A stretch of DNA of 5,455 bases from Acidimicrobiaceae bacterium (GTDB lineage: Bacteria > Actinomycetota > Acidimicrobiia > Acidimicrobiales > RAAP-2), in assembly GCA_003157945.1 (NCBI GenBank), contig PMFY01000073.1:1-5455 (forward strand). The letters run 5' to 3'. Below the pieces are notes generated by a model. That model was given only the letters and a program-made list of their open reading frames with translations, searched no databases and was not told the origin of the DNA. The translations under genes and the position numbers were made by a program. Every line of letters begins with the position of its first letter. Within the stretch, counting starts at the first letter, position 1. Shown one piece after another: positions 1 through 5,455 of the stretch.

Positions 1-420
1 GAGGAGTGTTCGCAATCGGAGCGGCGCGCCGCCGATGCCGAGCGCGAGCTGGTGGAGTGGAAGAAAGTCAGGTTCATGGCCGAGCGCGTGGGCGAGGAGT
101 ACGGGCGTCGGTTGGCCGGGCAGATGTCGCCGGGCGACAGCCAGCGCTCACTGCGGACGGCCATGCACGCCATCGCCGACACGCTGACGGCCCACGGCTT
201 CGCCGCCCATGCCGAGGACCAGGGCGCGACCACCGCGGTCGTGGCCGACAACTGCCCCTTCGGCGACGCCGCCTCGCAGCACCCGGTCCTGTGCGCCGTC
301 GACCGGGGCATGGTCAAGGGACTGCTGGCCGGCCTCTGCGGTGACGACCCGGGTGCCGTGCCGGTCGTTCTGTCGTCGTCCCGTGCCCGGGGCGACGACG
401 CCTGCGCCGCCGTGGTCTGA
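1..420 (+). CDS. SufR-like transcriptional regulator, C-terminal part (5' end outside window)
   Basis: The reading frame is open from the first base to a TGA at 418-420, giving 139 residues. The N-terminal DNA-binding domain lies upstream of the window. What remains resembles the C-terminal half of SufR-type regulators (winged-helix repressors that sense an Fe-S cluster): a charged, helical linker at residues 7-40, a segment ending in HGF near residue 65, and then NCPF with Cys85 twelve residues before Cys98. The 'VLC' that follows leads into a 'VKGLLAGL' helix. In the SufR family the C-x12-C pair in this context binds an Fe-S cluster. Two further cysteines, Cys113 and Cys135, follow, but their spacing (x14, x21) is not the family pattern I remember, so which ones act as ligands is uncertain. 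The GTG at 52 is internal and should not be taken as the start. The gene ends nine bases before a cysteine desulfurase, which supports an Fe-S or sulfur role. It could also be a related regulator that has lost or changed its cluster. Confidence 0.72.
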   Translation, partial: EECSQSERRAADAERELVEWKKVRFMAERVGEEYGRRLAGQMSPGDSQRSLRTAMHAIADTLTAHGFAAHAEDQGATTAVVADNCPFGDAASQHPVLCAVDRGMVKGLLAGLCGDDPGAVPVVLSSSRARGDDACAAVV

Positions 421-429
421 CCACCGACC

Positions 430-1578
430 GTGGCCCGGCACTACCTCGACCACGCTTCCACCACCCCGCTGCGTCCCGAGGCCCGTGCCGCCATGGCCGA
501 ATGGGCCGACCTCGGCGTGACGGCCGACCCCGGACGCGTCCACACCGAGGGGCGCATGGTCCGGGCCACCCTGGAGGACGCTCGCGACCGGGTGGCCGAC
601 CTGTTCGGTGTCCGACCCCGCCAGGTCGTCCTCACCTCGGGAGGTACGGAGGCCGTCAACTCGGCCGTGTGGGGGGTGCTGGCCGGCGAACCGCGCGTCC
701 CGGTGGCGTGTGCGGCCGTCGAACACTCGGCGGTCCGTGAGGCCTCGGCCCGCCACGGCACGATCGTGGAGGTGGACGTCGACGGGCGGGGCCGGATCAC
801 CGGGGCCGCGGTGGGCGAGGCCATCGAGCGGAGTGCGGTCGTCCACGGTCGCACCCCGGTGCTGGTCCACTGCCAGGTGGCGAATCACGAGGTCGGCACC
901 CTCCAGGACGTGACCGGCGTGGTGGACCGCTGCCGCGAGGCGGGCGTCCCGGTGCACGTCGATGCCGTGGCCGCGGCGGGTCACGTACCGCTCGACCTGG
1001 AGGCCCTCGGGGCCGACCTGGTGTCGGTCTCCTCCCACAAGATGGGTGGCCCCGCCGGCATGGGCGCGCTCATCGTCCGCCGGGGGCTACGCATCGATCC
1101 ATTGCTGGTGGGCGGGGAGCAGGAGCGGGGTCGTCGGGCCGGCCTGGAGGACGTCGCCGCGGCCGTGGGCTTCGGTGCCGCCGCAGCGGCGCTGGCCGAG
1201 CCCGGACGCATCGGGGCGGAGGCGGCGGCGGCCCACGAGGCCACGGGTCGCCTGCTCGACGCGGCCCTCTCGGTCGACGGCGTCCTCCCCTACGGCGACG
1301 TGACGGACCGCGTCCCCCACATCGTCTGCCTCGGAGTCACCGGCGTCGAGGCCGAGCCGGTCGTCCTCGGACTCGACCAGGCCGGGGTGGCCGTCCACTC
1401 CGGGTCGTCGTGCTCCTCGGAGTCCCTCGAACCGTCCCCCGTGCTCCTGGCCATGGGGGTGGACGGCGAACGGTCCCTGCGGCTGTCGGTCGGCTGGTCG
1501 ACCACCGACGCCGACGTCGACGCCTTCGTCGGGGCCTTCGCCGACGTCGTGGCGCGCCTCCGGGACCTGCGCGGCTGA
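430..1578 (+). CDS. Cysteine desulfurase family protein (NifS/IscS-like, PLP-dependent)
   Basis: This 382-residue protein matches the normal length of class V aminotransferase-fold cysteine desulfurases, which remove sulfur from L-cysteine as an enzyme persulfide and release alanine. The landmarks come in the right order: YLDHASTTPL (5-14), SGGTE (70-74, phosphate loop), EHSAV with His99 that stacks on PLP, HEVGT (153-157), HVDAV with Asp178 that contacts the PLP nitrogen, SHK with the Schiff-base Lys204, GGEQERGRRAG (228-238), SGSSCSSE with catalytic Cys328, and SLRLS with the substrate-binding Arg351. Several other pocket positions differ from IscS (His153, Ala181, Leu239), so activity or substrate may be altered. 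The GTG start at 430 is chosen because the conserved N-terminal motif begins four residues later. No clear Shine-Dalgarno is visible, and the nine-base gap to the upstream stop suggests translational coupling. A selenocysteine lyase-like or other sulfurtransferase role cannot be excluded. Confidence 0.93.
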   Translation: MARHYLDHASTTPLRPEARAAMAEWADLGVTADPGRVHTEGRMVRATLEDARDRVADLFGVRPRQVVLTSGGTEAVNSAVWGVLAGEPRVPVACAAVEHSAVREASARHGTIVEVDVDGRGRITGAAVGEAIERSAVVHGRTPVLVHCQVANHEVGTLQDVTGVVDRCREAGVPVHVDAVAAAGHVPLDLEALGADLVSVSSHKMGGPAGMGALIVRRGLRIDPLLVGGEQERGRRAGLEDVAAAVGFGAAAAALAEPGRIGAEAAAAHEATGRLLDAALSVDGVLPYGDVTDRVPHIVCLGVTGVEAEPVVLGLDQAGVAVHSGSSCSSESLEPSPVLLAMGVDGERSLRLSVGWSTTDADVDAFVGAFADVVARLRDLRG

Positions 1579-1594
1579 ACAGTCGGCGCGGACC

Positions 1595-1609
1595 GGTCGG
1601 GCCCCGACC
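1595..1609 (+). other. Short GC hairpin after the desulfurase gene
   Basis: GGTCGG at 1595-1600 and CCGACC at 1604-1609 form a perfect 6-bp stem around a 3-base loop, starting 16 bases after the desulfurase stop. There is no T-run behind it, so it is not a classical intrinsic terminator. It may be a weak or U-tract-less terminator or an mRNA-stabilising element. In so GC-rich a background it may also be chance. Confidence 0.25.
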
Positions 1610-1627
1610 CCGATGAAGCACTCCGGC

Positions 1628-1633
1628 GGTAGG
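1628..1633 (+). promoter_or_regulatory. Probable ribosome binding site deciding the oxidoreductase start
   Basis: GGTAGG sits nine bases before the ATG at 1643. It lies inside the longer open frame that begins at the ATG at 1613, which has no comparable purine-rich sequence before it. This favours 1643 as the real start. Confidence 0.45.
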
Positions 1634-1642
1634 TTTGCCGAC

Positions 1643-2614
1643 ATGCGCGCCGTCGTCTGCCAGGAGTTCGGTCCCCTCGACAGCCTGGTGGTGGAGGATC
1701 GCCCCGACGTCGATCCGGGCGAGGGGATGGTGCGCATCGATGTGGCCGCCGCCGGCGTCAACTTCGTCGACGGGCTGATCTGCCAGGGGAAGTACCAGCT
1801 GAAGCCGCCGGTCCCGTTCGTGCCCGGGAGCGAGGTGGCGGGCACCGTGTCGGCCGTCGGCCCCGGCGTCGCCGACTGGTCGGTCGGGGACCGCGTCCTC
1901 GTGTTCTGCGGGTTCGGTGGGTTCGCCACCCAGGTGGTCGCGCCGGCGCTGTCGCTGGTGCCGGTCCCCGACGTCCTCGACTTCGGGCGTGCCGCCGCCC
2001 TGATCCAGAGCTACTGCACCATGCTGTTCACCCTGGGGCGCCGGACGACCGTCGCGCCGGGTGAGTGGGTGCTGGTCCTCGGGGCCGGGGGTGGGATCGG
2101 GCTCGCCGCCGTCGACGTGGCCACCGCCCTCGGGGCGAGGGTCATCGCCGCCGCGTCGACCGCCGACAAGCTCGGGGCGGCCGTGGCCATGGGGGCCGAG
2201 GCCACCATCGCCTACGAGGAGGAGGACCTGAAGACGCGGGCCCGGGAGCTCTCCGGTGGCGGCGTCGACGTGGTGGTCGACCCGGTAGGCGGCGGGCATG
2301 CCGAGCCGGCCTTGCGGGCCACCCGCCACTTGGGCCGCTACTGCGTCATCGGGTTCGCCGCGGGGCCCATCCCGTCGATCCCGGCCAACCAGGTCCTACT
2401 CAACAACCGGACCGTGGTGGGCGTGGACTGGGGAGGCTGGACGTTCAAGGATCCCCTCGGGAACCGGGCGCTCATCGACGAACTGCTCGCCATGGTCGCC
2501 GAGGGTCGCCTGCATCCGACGGCGCCATCCACCCGCCCCCTGACCGAGGCCGCCGCGGTCATGACGGGCCTGATCGACCGCACCGTCACCGGCAAGGTGG
2601 TCCTGACGCCCTGA
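1643..2614 (+). CDS. NADPH:quinone oxidoreductase-like protein (zinc-independent MDR superfamily)
   Basis: This 323-residue protein has the two-domain build of quinone oxidoreductases (QOR), cytosolic enzymes that reduce quinones or other enone-type carbonyls with NADPH. The GroES-like domain covers roughly residues 1-125, with GVNFVD (38-43) and the family signature around PFVPGSEVAG (58-67). The Rossmann domain carries the dinucleotide loop GAGGGIG (147-153), followed by an LGARVIAAAS strand. The C-terminal end has GRLHP and a TGKVVL ending typical of QORs. The catalytic zinc ligands of alcohol dehydrogenases are absent: Asn40 occupies the region where a cysteine would be. An ATG at 1613 would add ten residues, but the chosen start matches the usual family N-terminus (MRAVV) and has a better ribosome binding site. 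It lies 64 bases after the desulfurase, so co-transcription is possible but not shown. The substrate cannot be predicted; a crotonyl-CoA reductase-like or other enoyl reductase role is possible. Confidence 0.92.
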   Translation: MRAVVCQEFGPLDSLVVEDRPDVDPGEGMVRIDVAAAGVNFVDGLICQGKYQLKPPVPFVPGSEVAGTVSAVGPGVADWSVGDRVLVFCGFGGFATQVVAPALSLVPVPDVLDFGRAAALIQSYCTMLFTLGRRTTVAPGEWVLVLGAGGGIGLAAVDVATALGARVIAAASTADKLGAAVAMGAEATIAYEEEDLKTRARELSGGGVDVVVDPVGGGHAEPALRATRHLGRYCVIGFAAGPIPSIPANQVLLNNRTVVGVDWGGWTFKDPLGNRALIDELLAMVAEGRLHPTAPSTRPLTEAAAVMTGLIDRTVTGKVVLTP

Positions 2615-2874
2615 GTCCGCGGGAGCTCCCCCATCGGTGCTTCCCCCAGGTTGCGGGTACGTGCACCCGGACCGGCCCATGCGCACAGCCGGCGGTGTGG
2701 GCACTCCGAATACATGGTCGGCTCGACACTCGGGAGTACCGATCATTGGCGGTGAGGGGGGAGCGGTCGCCTGCCCAACGCTGACTTGGAGGGATGGCCC
2801 GCGCTCGTCCCTACGGCCGGTCTTGCGACGCTGTGACCGGCAGCGGCGATGCTCAACGGATCGAATTGGATCAG
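2615..2874. other. Convergent intergenic region, no gene seen
   Basis: This 260-base gap separates the 3' ends of the oxidoreductase (plus) and the cyclase-family gene (minus). Frames that cross it are extensions of shadow frames from the flanking genes and have no recognisable protein content. It contains a 10-base palindrome GGGAGCTCCC at 2621-2630, a 5-bp stem at 2654-2669 (CGGGT/ACCCG) and a better inverted repeat at 2816-2841, listed separately. None is followed by a T-run. The drop in GC content of the window begins about here. Confidence 0.6.
2816..2841 (-). terminator. Candidate terminator hairpin downstream of the cyclase-family gene
   Basis: GCCGGTC at 2816-2822 and GACCGGC at 2835-2841 are perfect 7-bp inverted repeats with a 12-base loop, 33 bases beyond the stop of the minus-strand gene. 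The position fits a terminator, and the hairpin could serve both converging genes. The missing T-run and rather large loop weaken the case. Confidence 0.3.
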
Positions 2875-3783
2875 TCAGAGGATGGCGATCGGATTCACCG
2901 GCGAAGCTGTGCCCTGGTGAAGCACGAGCGGCGCAACCGCAAGCATGAAGCTCCAGCGTCCGGCGGCGGTGCACGCCACGGACAGATCGTCGAGATCGAG
3001 ATTGTCCAGAAGATGGACGCCCATCGCCACGATGGCCACGGTGTGGATCGGCATCGGAACAGCGTCGACACGTGACGGAAATACATCAGAGACACCGTCG
3101 CTACCGAGCACGGCCACCTCTCGCCCATGCAGCCAGGCCAGACAGGAGGCATCGAGGCCGGCAAGGCCATCGTCAGGAGATGAGGGGCCGTGGGACTCTC
3201 GCCATCGCCACCGCCCGGTGCGCACAAGGAGGGCATCACCGGTCTGTATGTTGACGCCAGTTGTCTTCTCGGCCGATTCCAAGTCCTCGGGGAAGATGGG
3301 CTCTCCTGGCTCGAGTGCCTCTATGTCCCGAATGGCGGGAACGTCGACGAGGACTCCTCTCGTGATGATTCCCGACCGGAGGTGATGGATTCCGAGTTCG
3401 GCTGCGCCGTGAGCGGTAACTGTCTCGGCTCCGTAGCCGTTGTAGAGCTTTCCTTCATGGAAGATGTGGCACAGCGCGTCGAGGTGGCTGGTGGAGAAGC
3501 CATGCGGGGCAAGTGCGAAATAGTCGGCTCCATAGCCCTCGGTCGCCGTACCGATCATGTGGTGGACGACGGGCATCGGGTTGTCCGGACCCGGTTGGGT
3601 GGGCAACGGCCGGGCACAGGACACGGTCTGACCCGAATGCACGGCTGATGCGGCGGCCGCCGTCACCTCCGCCGTGATGAAGTTCAGAGCCCCCAATTGG
3701 TCATCGGGTCCCCATCGACCCCAGTTGGAAAGTCGATCATGGAGAATCCGGACCTCATCTGTGCTCAGGGGATTCCGCGGCAC
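2875..3783 (-). CDS. Cyclase family protein (kynurenine formamidase/isatin hydrolase superfamily)
   Basis: The product is about 302 residues and complete. This superfamily uses a divalent metal to open amide or lactam bonds (kynurenine formamidase, isatin hydrolase); many actinobacterial members have unknown substrates. An N-terminal NWGRWGPDDQLGALNFIT stretch (20-37) is typical. The metal-binding motif is STSHLDALCH, with His100, Asp102 and His106 in H-x-D-x3-H, followed by a KLYNG turn. A GVLVD strand, a GDALLVRTGRW strand, a VLGSDGVSD motif, PIHT, and the closing ASPVNPIAIL all match family landmarks. The usual GTGSP near the C-terminus reads GTASP here. The GTG at 3783 is preferred because the in-frame GTG at 3846 only adds a proline/arginine-rich, non-conserved leader. 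GC content is lower than in the left-hand genes. No neighbour indicates a kynurenine or other catabolic pathway, so the substrate is open. Confidence 0.9.
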   Translation of the reverse strand: MPRNPLSTDEVRILHDRLSNWGRWGPDDQLGALNFITAEVTAAAASAVHSGQTVSCARPLPTQPGPDNPMPVVHHMIGTATEGYGADYFALAPHGFSTSHLDALCHIFHEGKLYNGYGAETVTAHGAAELGIHHLRSGIITRGVLVDVPAIRDIEALEPGEPIFPEDLESAEKTTGVNIQTGDALLVRTGRWRWRESHGPSSPDDGLAGLDASCLAWLHGREVAVLGSDGVSDVFPSRVDAVPMPIHTVAIVAMGVHLLDNLDLDDLSVACTAAGRWSFMLAVAPLVLHQGTASPVNPIAIL

Positions 3784-3789
3784 GACGAC

Positions 3790-3795
3790 AGAGTA
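3790..3795 (-). promoter_or_regulatory. Possible -10 element for leaderless transcription of the cyclase-family gene
   Basis: On the minus strand TACTCT fits the loose actinobacterial TANNNT pattern and ends six bases before the GTG at 3783, the spacing expected if transcription starts at the start codon. I find no convincing -35 element and no Shine-Dalgarno. This is a weak inference from position and a short motif. Confidence 0.2.
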
Positions 3796-4105
3796 CCGGC
3801 AAGGTGTCCGTCGAGGGGGCGGCGGTCGGCCGGCGGATCGGACCACGAAGACGGCGGATCAGAGCACCATGACCACTCCGGGGGTCGCCTCATTTGGCAT
3901 CGAAGAGCTCCCGAAGAGGTCCAGGTGCCCGTGGGAGGATCGTTGCCTCACCTGGGAGGCCGACCGCCGTGCCCGTGGGTGCCCGAAATCGGGGTCAGGT
4001 CAGCGAGGCCAGATGCATCCCGGCTGCTTGGTGGAGCGGGGATCTCCGCGCCATGGCGCACACGTCCCCCGCGGCATGCCGGCCACAGCAAGATCAGTGA
4101 GTGGT

Positions 4106-4135
4106 CGGGGTCGGTACTGCGTGCCGACACACCCG
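4106..4135 (+). other. Strong imperfect hairpin in the intergenic region
   Basis: GTCGGTAC (4110-4117) pairs with GTGCCGAC (4121-4128) around a TGC loop with one G-U wobble. Beyond a 3-base bulge (4129-4131), CGGG (4106-4109) pairs with CCCG (4132-4135), making about 12 bp in all. The outer arm overlaps a second possible stem, CCGGG (4133-4137) with CCCGG (4143-4147), so the two cannot both form fully. No T-run follows. It could be a regulatory RNA structure, an operator or chance; its function is unknown. Confidence 0.35.
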
Positions 4136-4412
4136 GGCGATCCCCGGAGTCGCCACACCGAGTGGGAGTCGATCAGACGACAAGCTGCTCGGCGTTGCGG
4201 TCCGAAGGTGCCGAACTGGTGCGGCGAATCCAGGCGATCGGGGCCACAGTCCGCTTCGAGTTCGAGCGATCCGTCGGCGCTCACCGATCCTTGCTCAGAG
4301 ATCCTGGTCAATGGGTCGATTCCGAGCAGCACCGCGTCATCTCGGGATGCACGGTGGAAGCGACGGGCAGTGTCTGCCAACATGAGCAGGAGTGCATCCA
4401 GTGACGCCAGCG

Positions 4413-4417
4413 AAAGG
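4413..4417 (+). promoter_or_regulatory. Ribosome binding site of the secreted repeat protein
   Basis: AAAGG lies five bases before the ATG at 4423 and eleven before the alternative ATG at 4429. An in-frame TGA at 4402-4404 excludes any earlier start, so the start is one of these two, and 4423 has the better spacing. Confidence 0.45.
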
Positions 4418-4422
4418 CGGGC

Positions 4423-5455
4423 ATGTACATGCGATCCTCTCGAGATGGTCGACGCCCCCCGCGACTGCTGATTGCAATCCTGGGGTTCACTGCGATCACT
4501 GTCCCACTCGTCACCCTTAGCCCGACTTCGGCGACGGCATCGACACCGGGAAGCGCATCTCCGTTTCTCCAGAACGCCGTGACGGGTCATGGCGGTGCCG
4601 GTTGGCAGGTGAGCTTGTCCGATCCGGCAATTACGAGCACCGGTAGTCCGCAAATCGCGCGTAGCGGCAGCGTCGCCTGCCCATCCACGTCGGTCTGCTA
4701 CCTGGTGGGTGATGACGACTCGGGCAGTGGCTATGTCGTGACGACCACGGACTCGGGAAGCACGTGGAATCCTCTGATTCTTCCTCTCGGGACAGACAGC
4801 CTCAGTGGTATTGCTTGTCCGCCACCATCCACTTCCTCCTGTTACGTGACCGGCTCGGAGAACTCCGGCGCATTCATTCTGGCCACCACGAACTCTGGCG
4901 ATACGTGGTCGAATGTTTCCGTTCCCACGGGACTGGTGAGCGTCAGCGGCATCGCCTGTCCTTCGCTCACCACCTGCTACTTGATTGGATATGACCCTGC
5001 GGAAAGTGACCCTGAGGGTGGATCGGTCATCGCAGACACCACGGACTCAGGCAGTTCCTGGAACATTCTGACGATTCCCGCGGATTTTGGCCCCACCGGC
5101 CCCATCGCCTGTGCGACGACAGACACTTGCTATGCCGTGGGAAACGATGGTGATCCGAATCAGGACTTCGTCCTGGCCACGACCGACTCGGGCGCCATGT
5201 GGGTTCAGCAGGGCACTCCTCCCGACACATCGGGGATCTTCGGGAGCGCTATCGCCTGCCCCTCGGCGACCAATTGCTATCTATCGGCATACGTTTCGGA
5301 ATATAGGTTCAATGGCTTCAAGATATTCTCCACCAGCGACTCGGGAAACACCTGGATCCCCCAGTCCTTGCCGAACAATACGGGAGCACTGTCTGCTATC
5401 GCATGTCCTTCGACCTCGGAGTGTTTTGGGGCGGGCACGACCAGTGTCGACGGTG
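4423..5455 (+). CDS. Secreted Asp-box/BNR-like beta-propeller protein, N-terminal part (3' end outside window)
   Basis: The frame is open from the ATG at 4423 to the window edge, giving 344 residues. Residues 1-40 form a signal peptide: an arginine-rich n-region (RSSRDGRRPPR), a hydrophobic core (LLIAILGFTAITVPLVTL) and a likely cleavage site after SATA. From residue 84 the protein is built of repeats of about 46-51 residues. Each opens with a strand like IACPSxxxCY and ends with an Asp-box-like (S/T)-x-D-S-G-x-T-W. The Asp-box tryptophans are at 115, 162, 213, 260 and 311, and the leading cysteines at 86, 132, 179, 230, 279 and 328. This is the pattern of BNR/sialidase-type and Ycf48-like propellers, which here probably fold outside the cell. 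No catalytic residues of a glycosidase can be assigned, so a binding or structural role is as likely as an enzymatic one. Codon use is less GC-rich than in the left-hand genes. At least six repeats are present and the last is cut. Confidence 0.85.
   Translation, partial: MYMRSSRDGRRPPRLLIAILGFTAITVPLVTLSPTSATASTPGSASPFLQNAVTGHGGAGWQVSLSDPAITSTGSPQIARSGSVACPSTSVCYLVGDDDSGSGYVVTTTDSGSTWNPLILPLGTDSLSGIACPPPSTSSCYVTGSENSGAFILATTNSGDTWSNVSVPTGLVSVSGIACPSLTTCYLIGYDPAESDPEGGSVIADTTDSGSSWNILTIPADFGPTGPIACATTDTCYAVGNDGDPNQDFVLATTDSGAMWVQQGTPPDTSGIFGSAIACPSATNCYLSAYVSEYRFNGFKIFSTSDSGNTWIPQSLPNNTGALSAIACPSTSECFGAGTTSVDG
4672..5455 (+). repeat. Six tandem propeller-blade repeats with paired cysteines (protein-level repeat)
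   Basis: Repeats begin at residues 84, 130, 177, 228, 277 and 326 of the secreted protein. Cysteine pairs are 86/92, 132/140, 179/185, 230/236, 279/285 and 328/334: five residues apart in all but the second repeat, where seven lie between. Repeat 2 has Asn157 in place of the Asp-box aspartate, and repeat 4 has CAT in place of CPS. The DNA of the repeats is clearly diverged, with only short shared words such as ATCGCCTG, which points to old duplication and not recent expansion. The sixth repeat is truncated by the window edge. Confidence 0.85.

Larger units (their letters stand above)
3784..4422. other. Divergent intergenic region with no identifiable gene
   Basis: About 640 bases lie between the starts of the cyclase-family gene (minus) and the secreted repeat protein (plus). 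Several long frames are open on both strands, but none gives a product I recognise, and base composition by codon position between 3850 and 4200 does not look coding. Between 4201 and 4404 the plus frame ending in TGA at 4402-4404 shows a coding-like pattern (hand counts over 67 codons: GC about 69, 48 and 72% at positions 1, 2 and 3). The same triplets read on the minus strand fit nearly as well. A possible plus-strand start is the GTG at 4162 (80 residues). Also visible are a 7-bp inverted repeat CCAGGTG/CACCTGG (3921-3927, 3949-3955), an 11-base direct repeat GTGCCCGTGGG (3925-3935, 3969-3979), and the hairpin at 4106-4135. It should hold the promoters of both flanking genes, and it may contain a decayed gene. 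Confidence 0.5.

Noticed and set aside
148..1038. Long open frame on the minus strand opposite the regulator and desulfurase (296 residues)
   Set aside because: It is an antisense shadow of two recognisable plus-strand genes. Its translation is rich in Gly, Arg, His and Asp with no known motif, as expected from very GC-rich DNA.
1337..2329. Long open minus-strand frame opposite the desulfurase end and the oxidoreductase (330 residues)
   Set aside because: It lies antisense to well-supported conserved genes, and its product is low-complexity, with runs of arginine.
2621..2630. Perfect palindrome GGGAGCTCCC just after the oxidoreductase stop
   Set aside because: It is too short and lacks a loop or T-run, so it cannot be called a terminator or operator on its own.
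2065..2784. Open plus frame overlapping the oxidoreductase and the convergent gap (239 residues)
   Set aside because: It is out of frame with the conserved oxidoreductase, and the translation is an Arg/Gly-rich shadow.
2794..3075. Small plus-strand frame with a purine-rich sequence just before its ATG
   Set aside because: GGAGGG directly abuts the ATG, with no spacer, and most of the frame is antisense to the conserved C-terminus of the cyclase-family gene.
3925..3979. Direct repeat GTGCCCGTGGG (two copies, 44 bases apart) as a possible CRISPR or att site
   Set aside because: Only two short copies are present, with no array, integrase or tRNA nearby; chance is likely in this composition.
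3674..4471. Open plus frame crossing the cyclase-family start, the intergenic region and the propeller start (265 residues)
   Set aside because: It overlaps two supported genes in the wrong strand or frame, is Ser/Arg/Cys-rich, and shows no family motif.
4000..4653. Open minus frame (217 residues) overlapping the propeller signal-peptide region
   Set aside because: Its first part is antisense to the propeller gene. Only the section below about 4383 has any protein-like character, and that is kept as an alternative in the finding on 4162-4404.
4764..4994. Small plus frame (76 residues) inside the propeller gene
   Set aside because: It is a frame-shifted shadow within a clear in-frame repeat protein.

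Overview
The window looks like a piece of chromosome from a high-GC actinobacterium. Lines I counted by hand reach about 80% GC in the left half, GTG starts are common and Shine-Dalgarno sequences are weak. An Acidimicrobiia-like host is a guess, because nothing here fixes the taxon.

Left part (1-2614), all on the plus strand and very GC-rich: (i) the C-terminal part of a SufR-like transcriptional regulator, cut by the window edge, with a C-x12-C pair in an NCPF context; (ii) nine bases later, a complete PLP-dependent cysteine desulfurase of the NifS/IscS type, with the active-site lysine and cysteine present but several usual cofactor-pocket residues replaced; (iii) after a 64-base gap holding a short GC hairpin, a zinc-independent quinone oxidoreductase of the MDR superfamily. 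The first two are probably co-transcribed and suggest an iron-sulfur-sensing regulator next to a sulfur-mobilising enzyme. The oxidoreductase could be a third member or a separate unit.

Middle (2615-4422): a 260-base convergent gap with an inverted repeat, then a complete cyclase-family (kynurenine formamidase/isatin hydrolase superfamily) metal-dependent hydrolase on the minus strand, then about 640 bases with no gene I can name. That last stretch holds a notable hairpin and a short segment with coding-like base periodicity.

Right end (4423-5455): the start of a secreted repeat protein on the plus strand, with a signal peptide followed by at least six Asp-box-like blades, each with a cysteine pair. 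It is predicted to be a beta-propeller and runs off the window. From about 2615 onward the GC content is visibly lower (about 57-60% in sampled lines), so there is a compositional boundary between the desulfurase/oxidoreductase block and the rest.

I see no rRNA, tRNA, CRISPR array, intact mobile element or obvious new multi-gene system. The points most worth a second look are the altered PLP pocket of the desulfurase, the paired-cysteine propeller, and the unexplained 3784-4422 stretch.
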